From NCBI GenBank assembly GCA_046294815.1, contig JBKBOJ010000042.1:1-29593 (forward strand): a stretch of DNA of 29,593 nucleotides. Reading direction: 5' to 3'. The notes below the pieces were generated by a model. The model made no database searches. It was not told where the DNA came from and was given only the letters and a program-made list of their open reading frames with translations. Of the stretch, positions 8,475-16,344 are shown in pieces (positions within the stretch are counted from its first letter, which is position 1; each line of letters opens with the position of its first letter). The stretch is from Pelomonas sp046294815 (lineage in GTDB: Bacteria; Pseudomonadota; Gammaproteobacteria; Burkholderiales; Burkholderiaceae_C). A program made the position numbers and the translations under genes.

Positions 8475-8966
8475 ATGAACGCGCTGCCACCTCTTCGCAT
8501 CGGTGAGGGCTGGGACACCCACCAGCTCGTCACCGGCCGCCCGCTGATCCTCGGCGGCGTCACCATCCCGCACACGCACGGCCTGCTGGGCCACTCCGAC
8601 GCCGATGCGCTGGCGCATGCCATCACCGATGCGCTGCTGGGCGCCGCCGCCCTGGGCGATATCGGCAAGCTGTTCCCCGACACGGCGGCCGAGTTCAAGG
8701 GCGCCGACTCCATGCTGCTGTTGGCCGAGGCCTTGCGCCGCGTGCGCGCGGCGGGCTGGCAGCTCGTGAACCTGGACACGACCATCGTCGCCCAGGCGCC
8801 CAAGATGGCGCCGCACATCCCCGCGATGCGCGCGCGCCTGGCCGAGGTGCTCGGCGTGGACGTGCTCCAAGTCAACGTCAAGGCCAAGACGGCCGAGAAG
8901 ATGGGCCCGGTGGGCGAGGGCCGCGCCATCGAGGCGCGCGCGGTCTGCCTGCTGGCCAGGGGCTGA
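8475..8966 (+). CDS. ispF: 2-C-methyl-D-erythritol 2,4-cyclodiphosphate synthase
   Basis: IspF closes the cyclodiphosphate ring in the MEP pathway, releasing CMP. The 163-residue protein has the expected zinc ligands D14 and H16 (in GWDTHQ) and H48 (in LAHAI), the GHSDADAL motif at 39-46, the DIGKLFPDT motif and a C-terminal KAKTAEKMGPVGEG segment typical of the family. The N-terminal RIGEGWDTHQ replaces the more common RIGHGYDVH, a variant I associate with Burkholderiales. Length is normal (about 155-165). The gene starts 40 bases from the divergent patatin start, so it must use a short private promoter. IspD is present upstream but on the far side of the patatin gene. Convergent with envZ. 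Confidence 0.95.
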   Translation: MNALPPLRIGEGWDTHQLVTGRPLILGGVTIPHTHGLLGHSDADALAHAITDALLGAAALGDIGKLFPDTAAEFKGADSMLLLAEALRRVRAAGWQLVNLDTTIVAQAPKMAPHIPAMRARLAEVLGVDVLQVNVKAKTAEKMGPVGEGRAIEARAVCLLARG

Positions 8967-9037
8967 CGCAGCGCAGGCCGAACTCGGCCGGCTCGGCGCC
9001 GCGCGACGAGGCGGGCGGCGCGTGACCACTGGCGCGA

Positions 9038-10363
9038 TCAGGCTCGGGCGGCTCGCAGTTTGAGCACGGTCAGCAGCCCGCCGTCGGGCGCGTTGCTGAT
9101 GGACAGCTGCCCGCCCAGGCGCTGCATCGACTTCTCGACGATGGCCAGGCCCAGGCCGGCACCGCTGGCGGCGGTGCGGGCGGCATCGCCGCGGTAGAAG
9201 GGCGTGGTCAGCCGCGCCAGGCGGTCGGCCGGCACACCGGGGCCGTGGTCGCGCACGCGCAACTCCACCCAGGCGCCCTGGCGCGTGGCGCTGACGTCCA
9301 CCCGCGCCGGCTCGCCAGGCTGATGGCCGTAGCGGCGCGCGTTCTCGAACAGGTTGAGCAGCACGCGACCCAGCTCGGTGTCGTCGACGAAGACCTTCAG
9401 CGCCGCGCTGACCTGCACGTGGAAGCGGATCTGGTCGGGGTCGCGAAAGCCCTGCACCTCGCGCTCGACCAGCTCGGCCAGCCGGGTCTCGCGCAGCTGG
9501 GTTTCGTTCGGCCGCGCATAGTCCATGAACTTGCTGATGATGGCGTCGAGCTGGTCGATGTCCTGCGCCATGAACTGGCGTGCCTGCTCGTCGCTGACGC
9601 TCATCTCCGTCTCCAGCCGCAGGCGGGCCAGCGGCGTGCGCAGGTCGTGCGAGATGCCCGCCAGCATGACGGCGCGGTCCTCCTCCAGCTTGGCCAGCTC
9701 GCGCGCCATGCGGTTGAAGCCGCGGTTGACCTCGCGGATCTCGCTGGTCATGGTGTTCTCGTTCAGCCGCGAGTCGTACTCACCTTCGCGGATGCGGCCC
9801 GCCGCCTCGGCCAGCTCGCGCAACGGCTGGTTGATGAGCCGGGCGATCAGCGCCGAGCCGACCACGGTGGCCAGCAGCGCGATCAGCACCCACCACCAGT
9901 TGCTGGACAGCGTGATGGACAGCGGCGCGGGGCTGGTGCGCAGCCAGAAGGCGTCCTCGCCGACGACGTAGCGCACCCACAGGCCGGGCTGCTCGTTGAC
10001 GCTGCGCGCCACCACCGTCTCGGGGCCGATGGCCTGGCGCAGCGCGGCGGCCAGCTCCTTGGAGAAGGGGCTGGTGTCGTAGGGCAGCCAGCGGTCGGTC
10101 TGCTCGGCCACCCGCACCTGCACCGTGTCGCCGCGCGCCATGGAGGTGATGACGGCGACGCGGTTGATGGGGTCGGTGTGCTCCAGCGCGATGCGGCTGA
10201 GCTTGACCAGGCCGGCCAGTTGTTCGGCTGCCTCCAGCGCCCGCGGCTCGGCTTCCAGCGCCTTGAAAGTCTGCTGCCAGGCCAGCACCGCGCCGGTCAG
10301 CAGCAGCGCCAGCCAGGCGAAGGTGCGCCAAAACAGGTTGAGCGCGAGATGAGGTCTGGGCAT
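9038..10363 (-). CDS. envZ: EnvZ-type osmosensor histidine kinase
   Basis: 441-residue inner-membrane sensor kinase. Transmembrane segment 1 lies at about 12-30, a periplasmic sensor of about 120 residues follows, and transmembrane segment 2 is at about 155-177. A HAMP domain (about 178-230, starting INQPLRELAEAAGRI) leads to the H-box GISHDLRTPLARL with phosphorylated H239. The ATPase domain has the N-box NLFENARRYG, a DHGPGVP G1-box and the GAGLGLAIV G2-box. The H-box closely resembles E. coli EnvZ, and the upstream gene is OmpR-like, so the pair is assigned as EnvZ/OmpR. It lies 80 bases after ompR on the same strand and is probably cotranscribed. The stimulus and target porins in this organism are not shown by the sequence. 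Convergent with ispF. Confidence 0.92.
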   Translation of the reverse strand: MPRPHLALNLFWRTFAWLALLLTGAVLAWQQTFKALEAEPRALEAAEQLAGLVKLSRIALEHTDPINRVAVITSMARGDTVQVRVAEQTDRWLPYDTSPFSKELAAALRQAIGPETVVARSVNEQPGLWVRYVVGEDAFWLRTSPAPLSITLSSNWWWVLIALLATVVGSALIARLINQPLRELAEAAGRIREGEYDSRLNENTMTSEIREVNRGFNRMARELAKLEEDRAVMLAGISHDLRTPLARLRLETEMSVSDEQARQFMAQDIDQLDAIISKFMDYARPNETQLRETRLAELVEREVQGFRDPDQIRFHVQVSAALKVFVDDTELGRVLLNLFENARRYGHQPGEPARVDVSATRQGAWVELRVRDHGPGVPADRLARLTTPFYRGDAARTAASGAGLGLAIVEKSMQRLGGQLSISNAPDGGLLTVLKLRAARA

Positions 10364-10443
10364 CCGTCGGTCGTGTGGTGTTCGGGCCGGGCGCTGGGCG
10401 CGCTCAGCTCGACGGCGTTGAGCAAGCCCAGCTGGGCGAGGGC

Positions 10444-11178
10444 TCAGGAATTCTCGTCGGGCACGAAGACGTAGCCCACGCCCCAGACCGTCTGGATATA
10501 GCGCGGTTGGGCCGGGTCGGCCTCCAGCATCTTGCGCAGGCGCGAGATCTGCACGTCCAGGCTGCGGTCGAAGGGCTCGAACTCGCGGCCGCGGGCGAGC
10601 TGGGCCAGCTTGTCGCGCGACAGCGGCTGGCGCGGGTGGCGCACCAGGGTCTTGAGCATCGAGAACTCGCCGGTGGTCAGCGGCACCTGCTCGCCGTTCT
10701 TGGTCAGGCGGCGCAGCGCGAGGTCGAACTCGAAGGGGCCGAAGGTGACCGTCATCGGCTCCTTGCTGGGCGCGCCCGGAGCTTCCGGCGGCGGGCGGCG
10801 GCGCAGCACCGCGTTGATGCGGGCCAGCAGCTCGCGCGGGTTGAAGGGCTTGGCCAGGTAGTCGTCCGCGCCCACCTCCAGGCCGACGATGCGGTCCACG
10901 TCCTCGACCTTGGCGGTCAGCATGATGATGGGCGTCTGATCGTTGGCGGCGCGCAGGCGGCGGCAGATGCTCAGGCCGTCCTCGCCGGGCAGCATCAGAT
11001 CCAGCACGATGAGGTCCACGGTTTCGCGGGTCAGCTGCTTGTTCAGTGCGCGGCTGTCCTCGGCCAGCAGCACGTCGAAGCCCTCCTGCGTCAGGTAGCG
11101 GCGCAGCAAGTCGCGGATGCGGGCGTCGTCGTCGACGACGAGGATGCGGTTCTGGCGGGTTGACGCGGCGCTGTTCAT
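10444..11178 (-). CDS. ompR: OmpR-type response regulator
   Basis: 244-residue DNA-binding response regulator, partner of the downstream kinase. The receiver domain (about 10-123) has the acidic pocket VVDDD (D16-D18), phosphoacceptor D60 in VLDLMLP, T88 in MLTAK and K110 in LAKPF. A linker rich in Pro (about 125-143) leads to the winged-helix domain (about 145-240), including GEFSMLKTLVRHP and the recognition-helix segment RSLDVQISRLRKMLE, then WGVGYVF. This is the OmpR/PhoB class, closest to OmpR. I chose ATG 11178 because AGGAG lies 5 bases upstream; in-frame ATG 11199 lacks such a site. Divergent from the SIMPL-domain gene across about 146 bases, which must hold the promoter. Confidence 0.93.
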   Translation of the reverse strand: MNSAASTRQNRILVVDDDARIRDLLRRYLTQEGFDVLLAEDSRALNKQLTRETVDLIVLDLMLPGEDGLSICRRLRAANDQTPIIMLTAKVEDVDRIVGLEVGADDYLAKPFNPRELLARINAVLRRRPPPEAPGAPSKEPMTVTFGPFEFDLALRRLTKNGEQVPLTTGEFSMLKTLVRHPRQPLSRDKLAQLARGREFEPFDRSLDVQISRLRKMLEADPAQPRYIQTVWGVGYVFVPDENS

Positions 11179-11324
11179 CGCGGCTCCTGAATCTGTCACA
11201 GCGCCATTGTGTTCAGGTTTGAAACTCTGGCCTGTAGGACTGCGCGCAGCGGTTACAGCTGGTTGCTATATGCGGGGGTGTGACCCGGGATAACCTGGGC
11301 GCTCTCGCCTTGAAAGGAACTCCC

Positions 11325-12020
11325 ATGCGTGCATTGCTCCTGCTGTCCACCCTGGCCATCACCGGCGCCGCCCAGGCGGCGACGGAGGCGCCGCGCGAGC
11401 GGCTGAACCTGTCGGCCAGCGCCAGCGCGGAGGTGACCCGCGACCTGCTGGGCATCGCCTTCTCCACGACGCGCGAGGGCGCCGACGCGGCGGCGGTGCA
11501 GAACGGGCTTAAGCAGGCCCTGGATGCCGCGCTGGCCGAGGCGCGCATGCTGGCCAAGCCCGGCCAGGTGGATGTGCGGACCGGCGGTTTCTCGCTGTCG
11601 CCGCGCTACGACCCCAAGACCGGCCGCATCAACGGCTGGCAGGGCAGCGCCGAGCTGCAGGTCGAGGGGCGCGACACGGCGGCCATCGCGCAGCTGGTGG
11701 GTCGCATCTCGACGCTGACCGTGGCGCGCGTGGCCTATAGCCTGTCGCGCGAGGCGCGCGAGAAGGCCGAGGCCGAGATCAGCGCCCAGGCCATCGCCCG
11801 CTACCGCGCCAAGGCGGCGGACTATGCCAAGCAGTTCGGTTATGGCGGTTATGTGGTCGGCGAGGTCAGCATCTCTGGCGACGAGAGCGGCCCGCGCCCC
11901 ATGCTGGCCAAGGCCATGCGCGTGAGCGCCGGCGAGATGGCCGATGCAGCGCTGCCGACCGAGGCCGGCAAGGCCACCGTCACGGTCAACGTGAACGGCT
12001 CCGTCCAGCTCACGCGCTGA
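11325..12020 (+). CDS. SIMPL (DUF541) domain periplasmic protein
   Basis: 231 residues with a signal peptide (MRALLLLSTLAITGAAQA, cleavage probably after residue 18). The mature part matches the SIMPL/DUF541 family, which includes Brucella BP26/Omp28 and E. coli YggE: an N-terminal LNLSASASAEVTRDLLGIAF strand, the GFSLSPRYD segment, a G(W)QGSAELQVEG strand and the helical segment AREKAEAEISAQAIARYRAKA. These proteins form periplasmic or outer-membrane-associated oligomers; YggE is linked to oxidative stress resistance but the biochemical role is unclear. ATG 11325 is preceded by AAAGGA with suitable spacing. Its stop is only 6 bases from the end of the convergent bdhA gene, leaving no room for separate terminators. 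Confidence 0.87.
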   Translation: MRALLLLSTLAITGAAQAATEAPRERLNLSASASAEVTRDLLGIAFSTTREGADAAAVQNGLKQALDAALAEARMLAKPGQVDVRTGGFSLSPRYDPKTGRINGWQGSAELQVEGRDTAAIAQLVGRISTLTVARVAYSLSREAREKAEAEISAQAIARYRAKAADYAKQFGYGGYVVGEVSISGDESGPRPMLAKAMRVSAGEMADAALPTEAGKATVTVNVNGSVQLTR

Positions 12021-12026
12021 CCCGGG

Positions 12027-12797
12027 TCAGACGGCAGTCCAGCCGCCGTCCATCGCCCAGGACTGGCCGCGCACGTTGATGGCAGCGTCGCTGCACAGGA
12101 ACACGGCCAGCGCGCCCAGCTCGTCGGGCGTCGTGAATCGCAGCGAGGGCTGCTTCTCGGCCAGCAGCCGGCGCTTGGCCTCGGCGTCGTCCACGCCCTC
12201 GCGCGCAGCCAGCGCGTCGACCTGCTTCTGCACCAGCGGCGTCAGCACCCAGCCGGGGCAGATGGCGTTGACGGTCACCGGCGTGGTGGCCGTCTCCAGT
12301 GCCACGCTCTTCGTGAAGCCCACCAGGCCGTGCTTGGCGGCCACATAGGCCGATTTCTGCGCCGAGGCCACCAGGCCATGGGCCGAGGCGATGTTGATGA
12401 TGCGGCCCCAGCCCCTTGCCAGCATGCCCGGCAGCGCCAGCCGCGTGGTGTGGAAGGCCGAAGTGAGGTTGATCGCGATGATGGCGTCCCACTTCTCGAC
12501 CGGGAAGTCCTGCACGGATGCCACATGCTGGATGCCGGCGTTGTTGACCAGGATGTCGATGCCGCCGAACTCGGCCTGCGCATAGGCCACCAGTGCGGCG
12601 ATCTCGTCGGGCTTGCTCATATCGGCGCCGTGGTAGCCCACCTTGACGCCCAGCGCCGCGACCGCGGCCTGTGGGCCGGCGCTGTCGCCAAAGCCGTTGA
12701 GCACGATGTTGGCGCCCTGGCGGGCCAGCGCCAGCGCGATGCCCAGCCCGATGCCGCTGGTGGAGCCGGTGACGAGGGCAGTCTTGCCTTTCAACAT
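12027..12797 (-). CDS. bdhA: 3-hydroxybutyrate dehydrogenase (short-chain dehydrogenase)
   Basis: 256-residue short-chain dehydrogenase/reductase. The NAD-binding motif TGSTSGIGLG is at 10-19, NNAG at 85-88, and the catalytic Ser-Tyr-Lys set is S138, Y151 and K155 (in SAYVAAK). The segments NGFGD, NNAGIQHVASVQDFP and NAICPGWVLTPLVQKQ are characteristic of (R)-3-hydroxybutyrate dehydrogenase, which interconverts 3-hydroxybutyrate and acetoacetate in polyhydroxybutyrate turnover. The N-terminus MLKGKTALVTGS fixes the start at ATG 12797, with AAGGA upstream. The gene is divergent from the alpha/beta hydrolase across only 45 bases, so the two may share regulation; that the hydrolase acts in the same pathway is a guess. 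Confidence 0.92.
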   Translation of the reverse strand: MLKGKTALVTGSTSGIGLGIALALARQGANIVLNGFGDSAGPQAAVAALGVKVGYHGADMSKPDEIAALVAYAQAEFGGIDILVNNAGIQHVASVQDFPVEKWDAIIAINLTSAFHTTRLALPGMLARGWGRIINIASAHGLVASAQKSAYVAAKHGLVGFTKSVALETATTPVTVNAICPGWVLTPLVQKQVDALAAREGVDDAEAKRRLLAEKQPSLRFTTPDELGALAVFLCSDAAINVRGQSWAMDGGWTAV

Positions 12798-12842
12798 GAG
12801 AGGTCCTTTTGGGTTGCTAGGATGACTTCAAAGGATTGAACC

Positions 12843-13724
12843 ATGACCCAGCCCACCCTGCGCTTCGTCAACTGCTTGGACGCCACCGGCCTGCACCGCA
12901 TGGCTTATTGGGACTGGGCCGGCCCCAGCGCGGACGCGCCGGTGCTGGTCTGCGTGCACGGACTGTCGCGCCAGGGGCGCGACTTCGACAACCTGGCCCG
13001 CGCGATGAGCGCGCGCTACCGCGTGGTCTGCCCTGACATCGTCGGCCGTGGCCGCTCGGATTGGTTGCGCCAGCCGGCGGGCTACCAGATCCCGAGCTAT
13101 GTGGCCGACATGGTCACGCTGCTGGCGCGGCTGGATGTGGAGCAGGTGGACTGGGTGGGCACGTCCATGGGCGGGCTGATCGGCTTGGGCGTGGCGTCGC
13201 TGGCGTGCAGCGAGGGCATGGCCAGCCCCATCCGGCGCCTGGTGCTCAACGATGTCGGCCCATCCATCCGCTTCGAGGCGCTGCAGCGCATCGGCACCTA
13301 CCTGGGCAAGTCGCCGCGCTTTGCGACGCTGGCCGAGGGCGCGGCCTATCTGCGCAGCATCTCCGAGGGTTTCGGTCCGCATACCGATGCGCAATGGCTG
13401 GCGCTGTCGGAGCCGCTGTTCGTTGAGCAGGACGGCGAATGGCGCTTGCGCTACGACCCAGCCATTGCGCTGCCGTTCGCGGCCTTGACGCCCGAGCTGG
13501 CCGCCGCGGGCGAGGCACTTCTATGGGCCGCCTATGACGGCCTGCAATGCCCCACGCTGCTGATCCGCGGCGCCGACTCTGACCTGCTCAGCGCCGAGAC
13601 CGCGCATGCGATGACGCAGCGCGGCCCCCGTGCCCGCCTCGTCGAGCTGCCCGGCGTGGGCCACGCGCCGACGCTGGTGCATGAGGACCAGATCGCCATC
13701 GTGAGGGACTTCCTCGGTTCATGA
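12843..13724 (+). CDS. Alpha/beta hydrolase
   Basis: 293 residues with the alpha/beta hydrolase fold. The nucleophile elbow GTSMGG at 106-111 gives S108; the acid is D247 or D245 in RGADSDLL; the base is H274 in GVGHAP, so the catalytic triad is complete. The oxyanion region is VHGLSRQG at 38-45. No signal peptide is visible, so it is probably cytosolic. Close family members in Burkholderiales are annotated only as alpha/beta hydrolases; the substrate is unknown. Its position next to divergent 3-hydroxybutyrate dehydrogenase would fit an esterase of hydroxybutyrate oligomers or thioesters, but this is speculation. The stop overlaps the relA start by 4 bases (ATGA), implying cotranscription and coupled translation with the alarmone synthetase. 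Confidence 0.88.
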   Translation: MTQPTLRFVNCLDATGLHRMAYWDWAGPSADAPVLVCVHGLSRQGRDFDNLARAMSARYRVVCPDIVGRGRSDWLRQPAGYQIPSYVADMVTLLARLDVEQVDWVGTSMGGLIGLGVASLACSEGMASPIRRLVLNDVGPSIRFEALQRIGTYLGKSPRFATLAEGAAYLRSISEGFGPHTDAQWLALSEPLFVEQDGEWRLRYDPAIALPFAALTPELAAAGEALLWAAYDGLQCPTLLIRGADSDLLSAETAHAMTQRGPRARLVELPGVGHAPTLVHEDQIAIVRDFLGS

Positions 13725-15982
13725 AGACTGGCTTGATGCAGGAGGGCGCGGCCACCGCGCCCATCGTCGCGCTGCTGGATGCAGGCGCGCAGCACTCGCA
13801 GGCCGAGGTCGTGCGGGCCCGTGCTTTCGCCGAGCCGCTGCTGGCCGCCGAGGCGCTGGATTCCGGCGAGAACGCGCTGGCGCATGCCGACGGCGTGGCC
13901 GCCATCCTGGCCGGCATCGGTGCGGCGCAGGAGTTGCAGGCGGCCGCCTACCTGGTCTATGCGGCCGACTTTCTGAACAAGCCGCAGGAGCTCGTGGCCA
14001 AGGCCTTCGGCGACAGCTACGCCAGCCTGGTCGAGCACACGCGGCGCCTGGTGCAGTTGCAGCGCGCTGCGCGCGGTGCCCGGCTGCCAGCGGACAAGAA
14101 ATCGGACCAGCGTGCCGAGCAGATCGAGCGTGTGCGCAAGATGCTGCTGGCCTTCTCGCGCGACCTGCGCGTGGTGCTGCTGCGACTGGCCTCGCGGCTG
14201 CAGACGCTGCGCTGGTATGCGGCGGCCAAGCAGCCTTGCCCGCCGGAGCTGGCGGCCGAGTCGCTGGCCGTGTTCGCGCCGCTGGCCAATCGGCTGGGCA
14301 TCTGGCAGATCAAGTGGGAGCTGGAGGACCTGTCCTTCCGGTTCCGCGAGCCTGACACTTACAAGGCGCTGGCTCGCGCGCTGCACGAGACACGCGTCGA
14401 GCGCGAACAGCGCGTGGAGGCCGCACGCCTGGCGCTGCAGGCCGACCTGTATGCGCAAGGCATCGCTGCCGAGGTGCAGGGCCGGCCCAAGCATCTCTAC
14501 AGCATCCACAAGAAGATGCAGGGCAAGCACCTGGAGCTGGACCGGGTGTTCGACCTGCGCGCGTTGCGCGTCATCGTTGCCAGCGTGGCCGACTGCTACG
14601 CGGTGCTGGCGCGGCTGCACGAGGTCTACACGCCGGTGCCGGGCGAGTTCGACGACTACATCGCCAAGCCCAAGCCCAACGGCTACCAGTCGCTGCACAC
14701 CGTTGTGCTGGGTGCTGACGGCCGGGCCATGGAGGTGCAGATCCGCACGCGAGAAATGCATGACCATGCCGAGCATGGCGTCGCCGCGCACTGGGCCTAC
14801 AAGGAGGCCGGCGCGCGCGGCTATGCGGGCGTCAGCGCGGCCGGCGACTTCGAGGCGCAGGTGGCCCAGGCCCGCAAGGCCGTGTTGAACCAGCTGCTGG
14901 CCTGGGAGCGCGACACGGTGCAGGCCGAGGGTGCAGCGCCGGGCTTCGACGACCGCATCTACGTCTTCACGCCGCAGGCCACCATCGTCGAGTTGGCGGC
15001 CGGCGCGACGCCGGTGGACTTCGCCTACGCAGTGCACACCGACCTGGGCCACCGCTGCCGCGGCGCGCGCATCGACGGTCAGATGCTGCCGCTGAACACG
15101 CGGCTGCAAAGCGGCCAGACGGTGGAGATCATCGCGGCCAAGGAAGGCGGGCCGTCGCTGGATTGGCTCAACCCCGAGCTGGGCTATCTGCAAAGCCAGC
15201 GCTCGCGCGCCAAGGTGCGCGCCTGGTTCAATGCGCTGCAGCAGGCGCAGACCATCGCCAAGGGCCGCGAACTGGTCGAGAAGCTGCTCCAGCGCGAGGG
15301 CAAGACGGCGCTGAAGCTGGATGAGCTCGCCGCCAAGCTCGGCTTCAAGGGGGCGGATGCGCTGTTCGAGGTCGTCGGCAAGGACGAGTATTCGCTGCGC
15401 AACATCGAGTTGCTGCTGCGGCCGCCCGAGCCGGTGGCCGACGAAGACGAACTGCTGGCGCAGCGGCACACCCGCAGCGCCAGCAGCGGCGCGCGCGGTG
15501 GCGTGTTGGTGGTGGGCATCGATTCGCTGCTGACCACGCTGTCGCGCTGCTGCCGCCCGGCGCCGCCGGACGCGATCTCGGGTTTCGTCACGCGCGGCAA
15601 GGGCGTGGCCGTCCACCGCAGCGACTGCAGCAACCTCGCCGAGATGCGGCGCCGCGCGCCCGAGCGCGTGATCGCCGTGGCCTGGGGCGGCGGCGAGGCG
15701 CCCGGCAAAGGCGCGCCGGTCTACCCGGTCGACGTGCTGGTCGAGGCCGGCGATCGGCAAGGTCTGCTGCGCGACGTGCTGGATGTGTTCGCCAAGGAAA
15801 AGATGAACGTCGTGGCGGTGAACACGCAGTCGCTGCAGGGCGGCACGGCCAGGCCGCGCACTGGCGGCGGCGACACGGCCTGGATGAGCTTCACGCTGGA
15901 GCTGTCCGACGCGACCCGCCTGACCCGGGTGCTGCGCGAGCTCTGCGCCATCCCCGGCGTGCGTTCGGCTCGACGCAAGTGA
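13721..15982 (+). CDS. relA: (p)ppGpp synthetase RelA, hydrolase-dead
   Basis: 753-residue RelA/SpoT homologue that makes (p)ppGpp from ATP and GTP/GDP during amino-acid starvation at the ribosome. The N-terminal HD region (about 20-150) is degenerate: the HD pair expected near residue 79 reads VYAAD, so hydrolysis should be lost. The synthetase domain (about 200-360) has FDLRALRVIV and EFDDYIAKPKPNGYQS; the acidic ExDD at 309-312 is the signature of monofunctional RelA, whereas bifunctional SpoT/Rel enzymes have RxKD. A TGS domain spans about 410-472, a Cys-bearing zinc-finger region has C610, C611 and C636, and an ACT domain occupies about 668-753. The start overlaps the hydrolase stop by 4 bases. 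Hydrolysis must come from a SpoT encoded elsewhere. Confidence 0.95.
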   Translation: MKTGLMQEGAATAPIVALLDAGAQHSQAEVVRARAFAEPLLAAEALDSGENALAHADGVAAILAGIGAAQELQAAAYLVYAADFLNKPQELVAKAFGDSYASLVEHTRRLVQLQRAARGARLPADKKSDQRAEQIERVRKMLLAFSRDLRVVLLRLASRLQTLRWYAAAKQPCPPELAAESLAVFAPLANRLGIWQIKWELEDLSFRFREPDTYKALARALHETRVEREQRVEAARLALQADLYAQGIAAEVQGRPKHLYSIHKKMQGKHLELDRVFDLRALRVIVASVADCYAVLARLHEVYTPVPGEFDDYIAKPKPNGYQSLHTVVLGADGRAMEVQIRTREMHDHAEHGVAAHWAYKEAGARGYAGVSAAGDFEAQVAQARKAVLNQLLAWERDTVQAEGAAPGFDDRIYVFTPQATIVELAAGATPVDFAYAVHTDLGHRCRGARIDGQMLPLNTRLQSGQTVEIIAAKEGGPSLDWLNPELGYLQSQRSRAKVRAWFNALQQAQTIAKGRELVEKLLQREGKTALKLDELAAKLGFKGADALFEVVGKDEYSLRNIELLLRPPEPVADEDELLAQRHTRSASSGARGGVLVVGIDSLLTTLSRCCRPAPPDAISGFVTRGKGVAVHRSDCSNLAEMRRRAPERVIAVAWGGGEAPGKGAPVYPVDVLVEAGDRQGLLRDVLDVFAKEKMNVVAVNTQSLQGGTARPRTGGGDTAWMSFTLELSDATRLTRVLRELCAIPGVRSARRK

Positions 15983-15985
15983 ATC

Positions 15986-16015
15986 TGGACAGGTCGAGAA
16001 AAACCATGCTATAGT
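15986..16015 (+). promoter_or_regulatory. Probable sigma-70 promoter of tRNA-Val
   Basis: TGGACA at 15986-15991 and TATAGT at 16010-16015, with an 18-base spacer, form a good sigma-70 promoter just after the relA stop. Initiation near 16022 would give a very short 5' leader before the tRNA. The AT-rich stretch around it stands out in this GC-rich sequence. Prediction by eye only. Confidence 0.6.
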
Positions 16016-16027
16016 GCGCAGCTCTTC

Positions 16028-16104
16028 AGGCGCGTAGCTCAGTTGGTTAGAGCACCACCTTGACATGGTGGGGGTCGTTGGTTCGAATCCAATCGCGCCT
16101 ACCA
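16028..16104 (+). tRNA. tRNA-Val (GAC anticodon), CCA encoded
   Basis: A complete 77-base cloverleaf. The acceptor arms AGGCGCG (16028-16034) and CGCGCCT (16094-16100) pair over 7 bp, the D-arm carries GCTCAGTTGGTTAGAGC, the anticodon stem CCACC/GGTGG encloses loop TTGACAT with anticodon GAC at 16062-16064, and the T-arm has GGTTCGAATCC with the TTCGAAT loop. Discriminator A16101 is followed by an encoded CCA (16102-16104). GAC reads GUC and GUU valine codons. It has its own promoter upstream and a terminator 19 bases downstream. Confidence 0.97.
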
Positions 16105-16122
16105 GATTTGGTAGGAATCAAG

Positions 16123-16160
16123 AGCCCGACACGGATGAATTCGTGTCGGGCTTTTTGTTT
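16123..16160 (+). terminator. Intrinsic terminator after tRNA-Val
   Basis: A perfect 11-bp stem, AGCCCGACACG at 16123-16133 and CGTGTCGGGCT at 16142-16152, with an 8-base loop, is followed by TTTTTGTTTT. It is a textbook Rho-independent terminator for the tRNA transcript (and relA read-through). The T-run is only on the plus-strand side, so it should not end the converging cobalamin operon. Confidence 0.92.
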
Positions 16161-16344
16161 TGGTCGTCGCTTGGGTTTGACTGGTGTTTACGTCGCCCGG
16201 CTCGCTAGCTCTGCCGGCGCCAGGAAGTTGTGCGCCACGTCGATGCGCCGGCGAGCCGCTCAGCGGCACGGCACGGCGCCCAGCAGGCTTTTGCCGACAA
16301 CGCTGCTGGTGTCCCGCACCATGATGTGCGGCGGGGTCGTGTCC

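Noticed and set aside
6599..8506. Plus-strand open frame opposite the patatin gene
   Set aside because: The minus-strand patatin-POTRA-barrel has all catalytic motifs; the antisense frame is Gln/His/Ala-rich with no domain.
13532..16066. Long minus-strand open frame (844 codons) opposite relA
   Set aside because: relA on the plus strand is unambiguous with motifs throughout. The reverse frame is low-complexity and Gln/His/Arg-rich, typical of chance frames in high-GC DNA.
16028..16104. tRNA-Val as an integration site for a mobile element
   Set aside because: I saw no integrase gene and no repeat of the tRNA 3' end elsewhere in the window, and the next genes are a coherent chromosomal cobalamin operon.
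16161..16344. Possible small gene or gene remnant between the tRNA terminator and cobC
   Set aside because: Short minus-strand frames exist (for example MVRDTSSVVGKSLLG) but none has a ribosome site, a recognisable domain or a usable length. A GCCGC/GCGGC hairpin near 16256-16268 lacks a T-run, so I did not call it the operon terminator.
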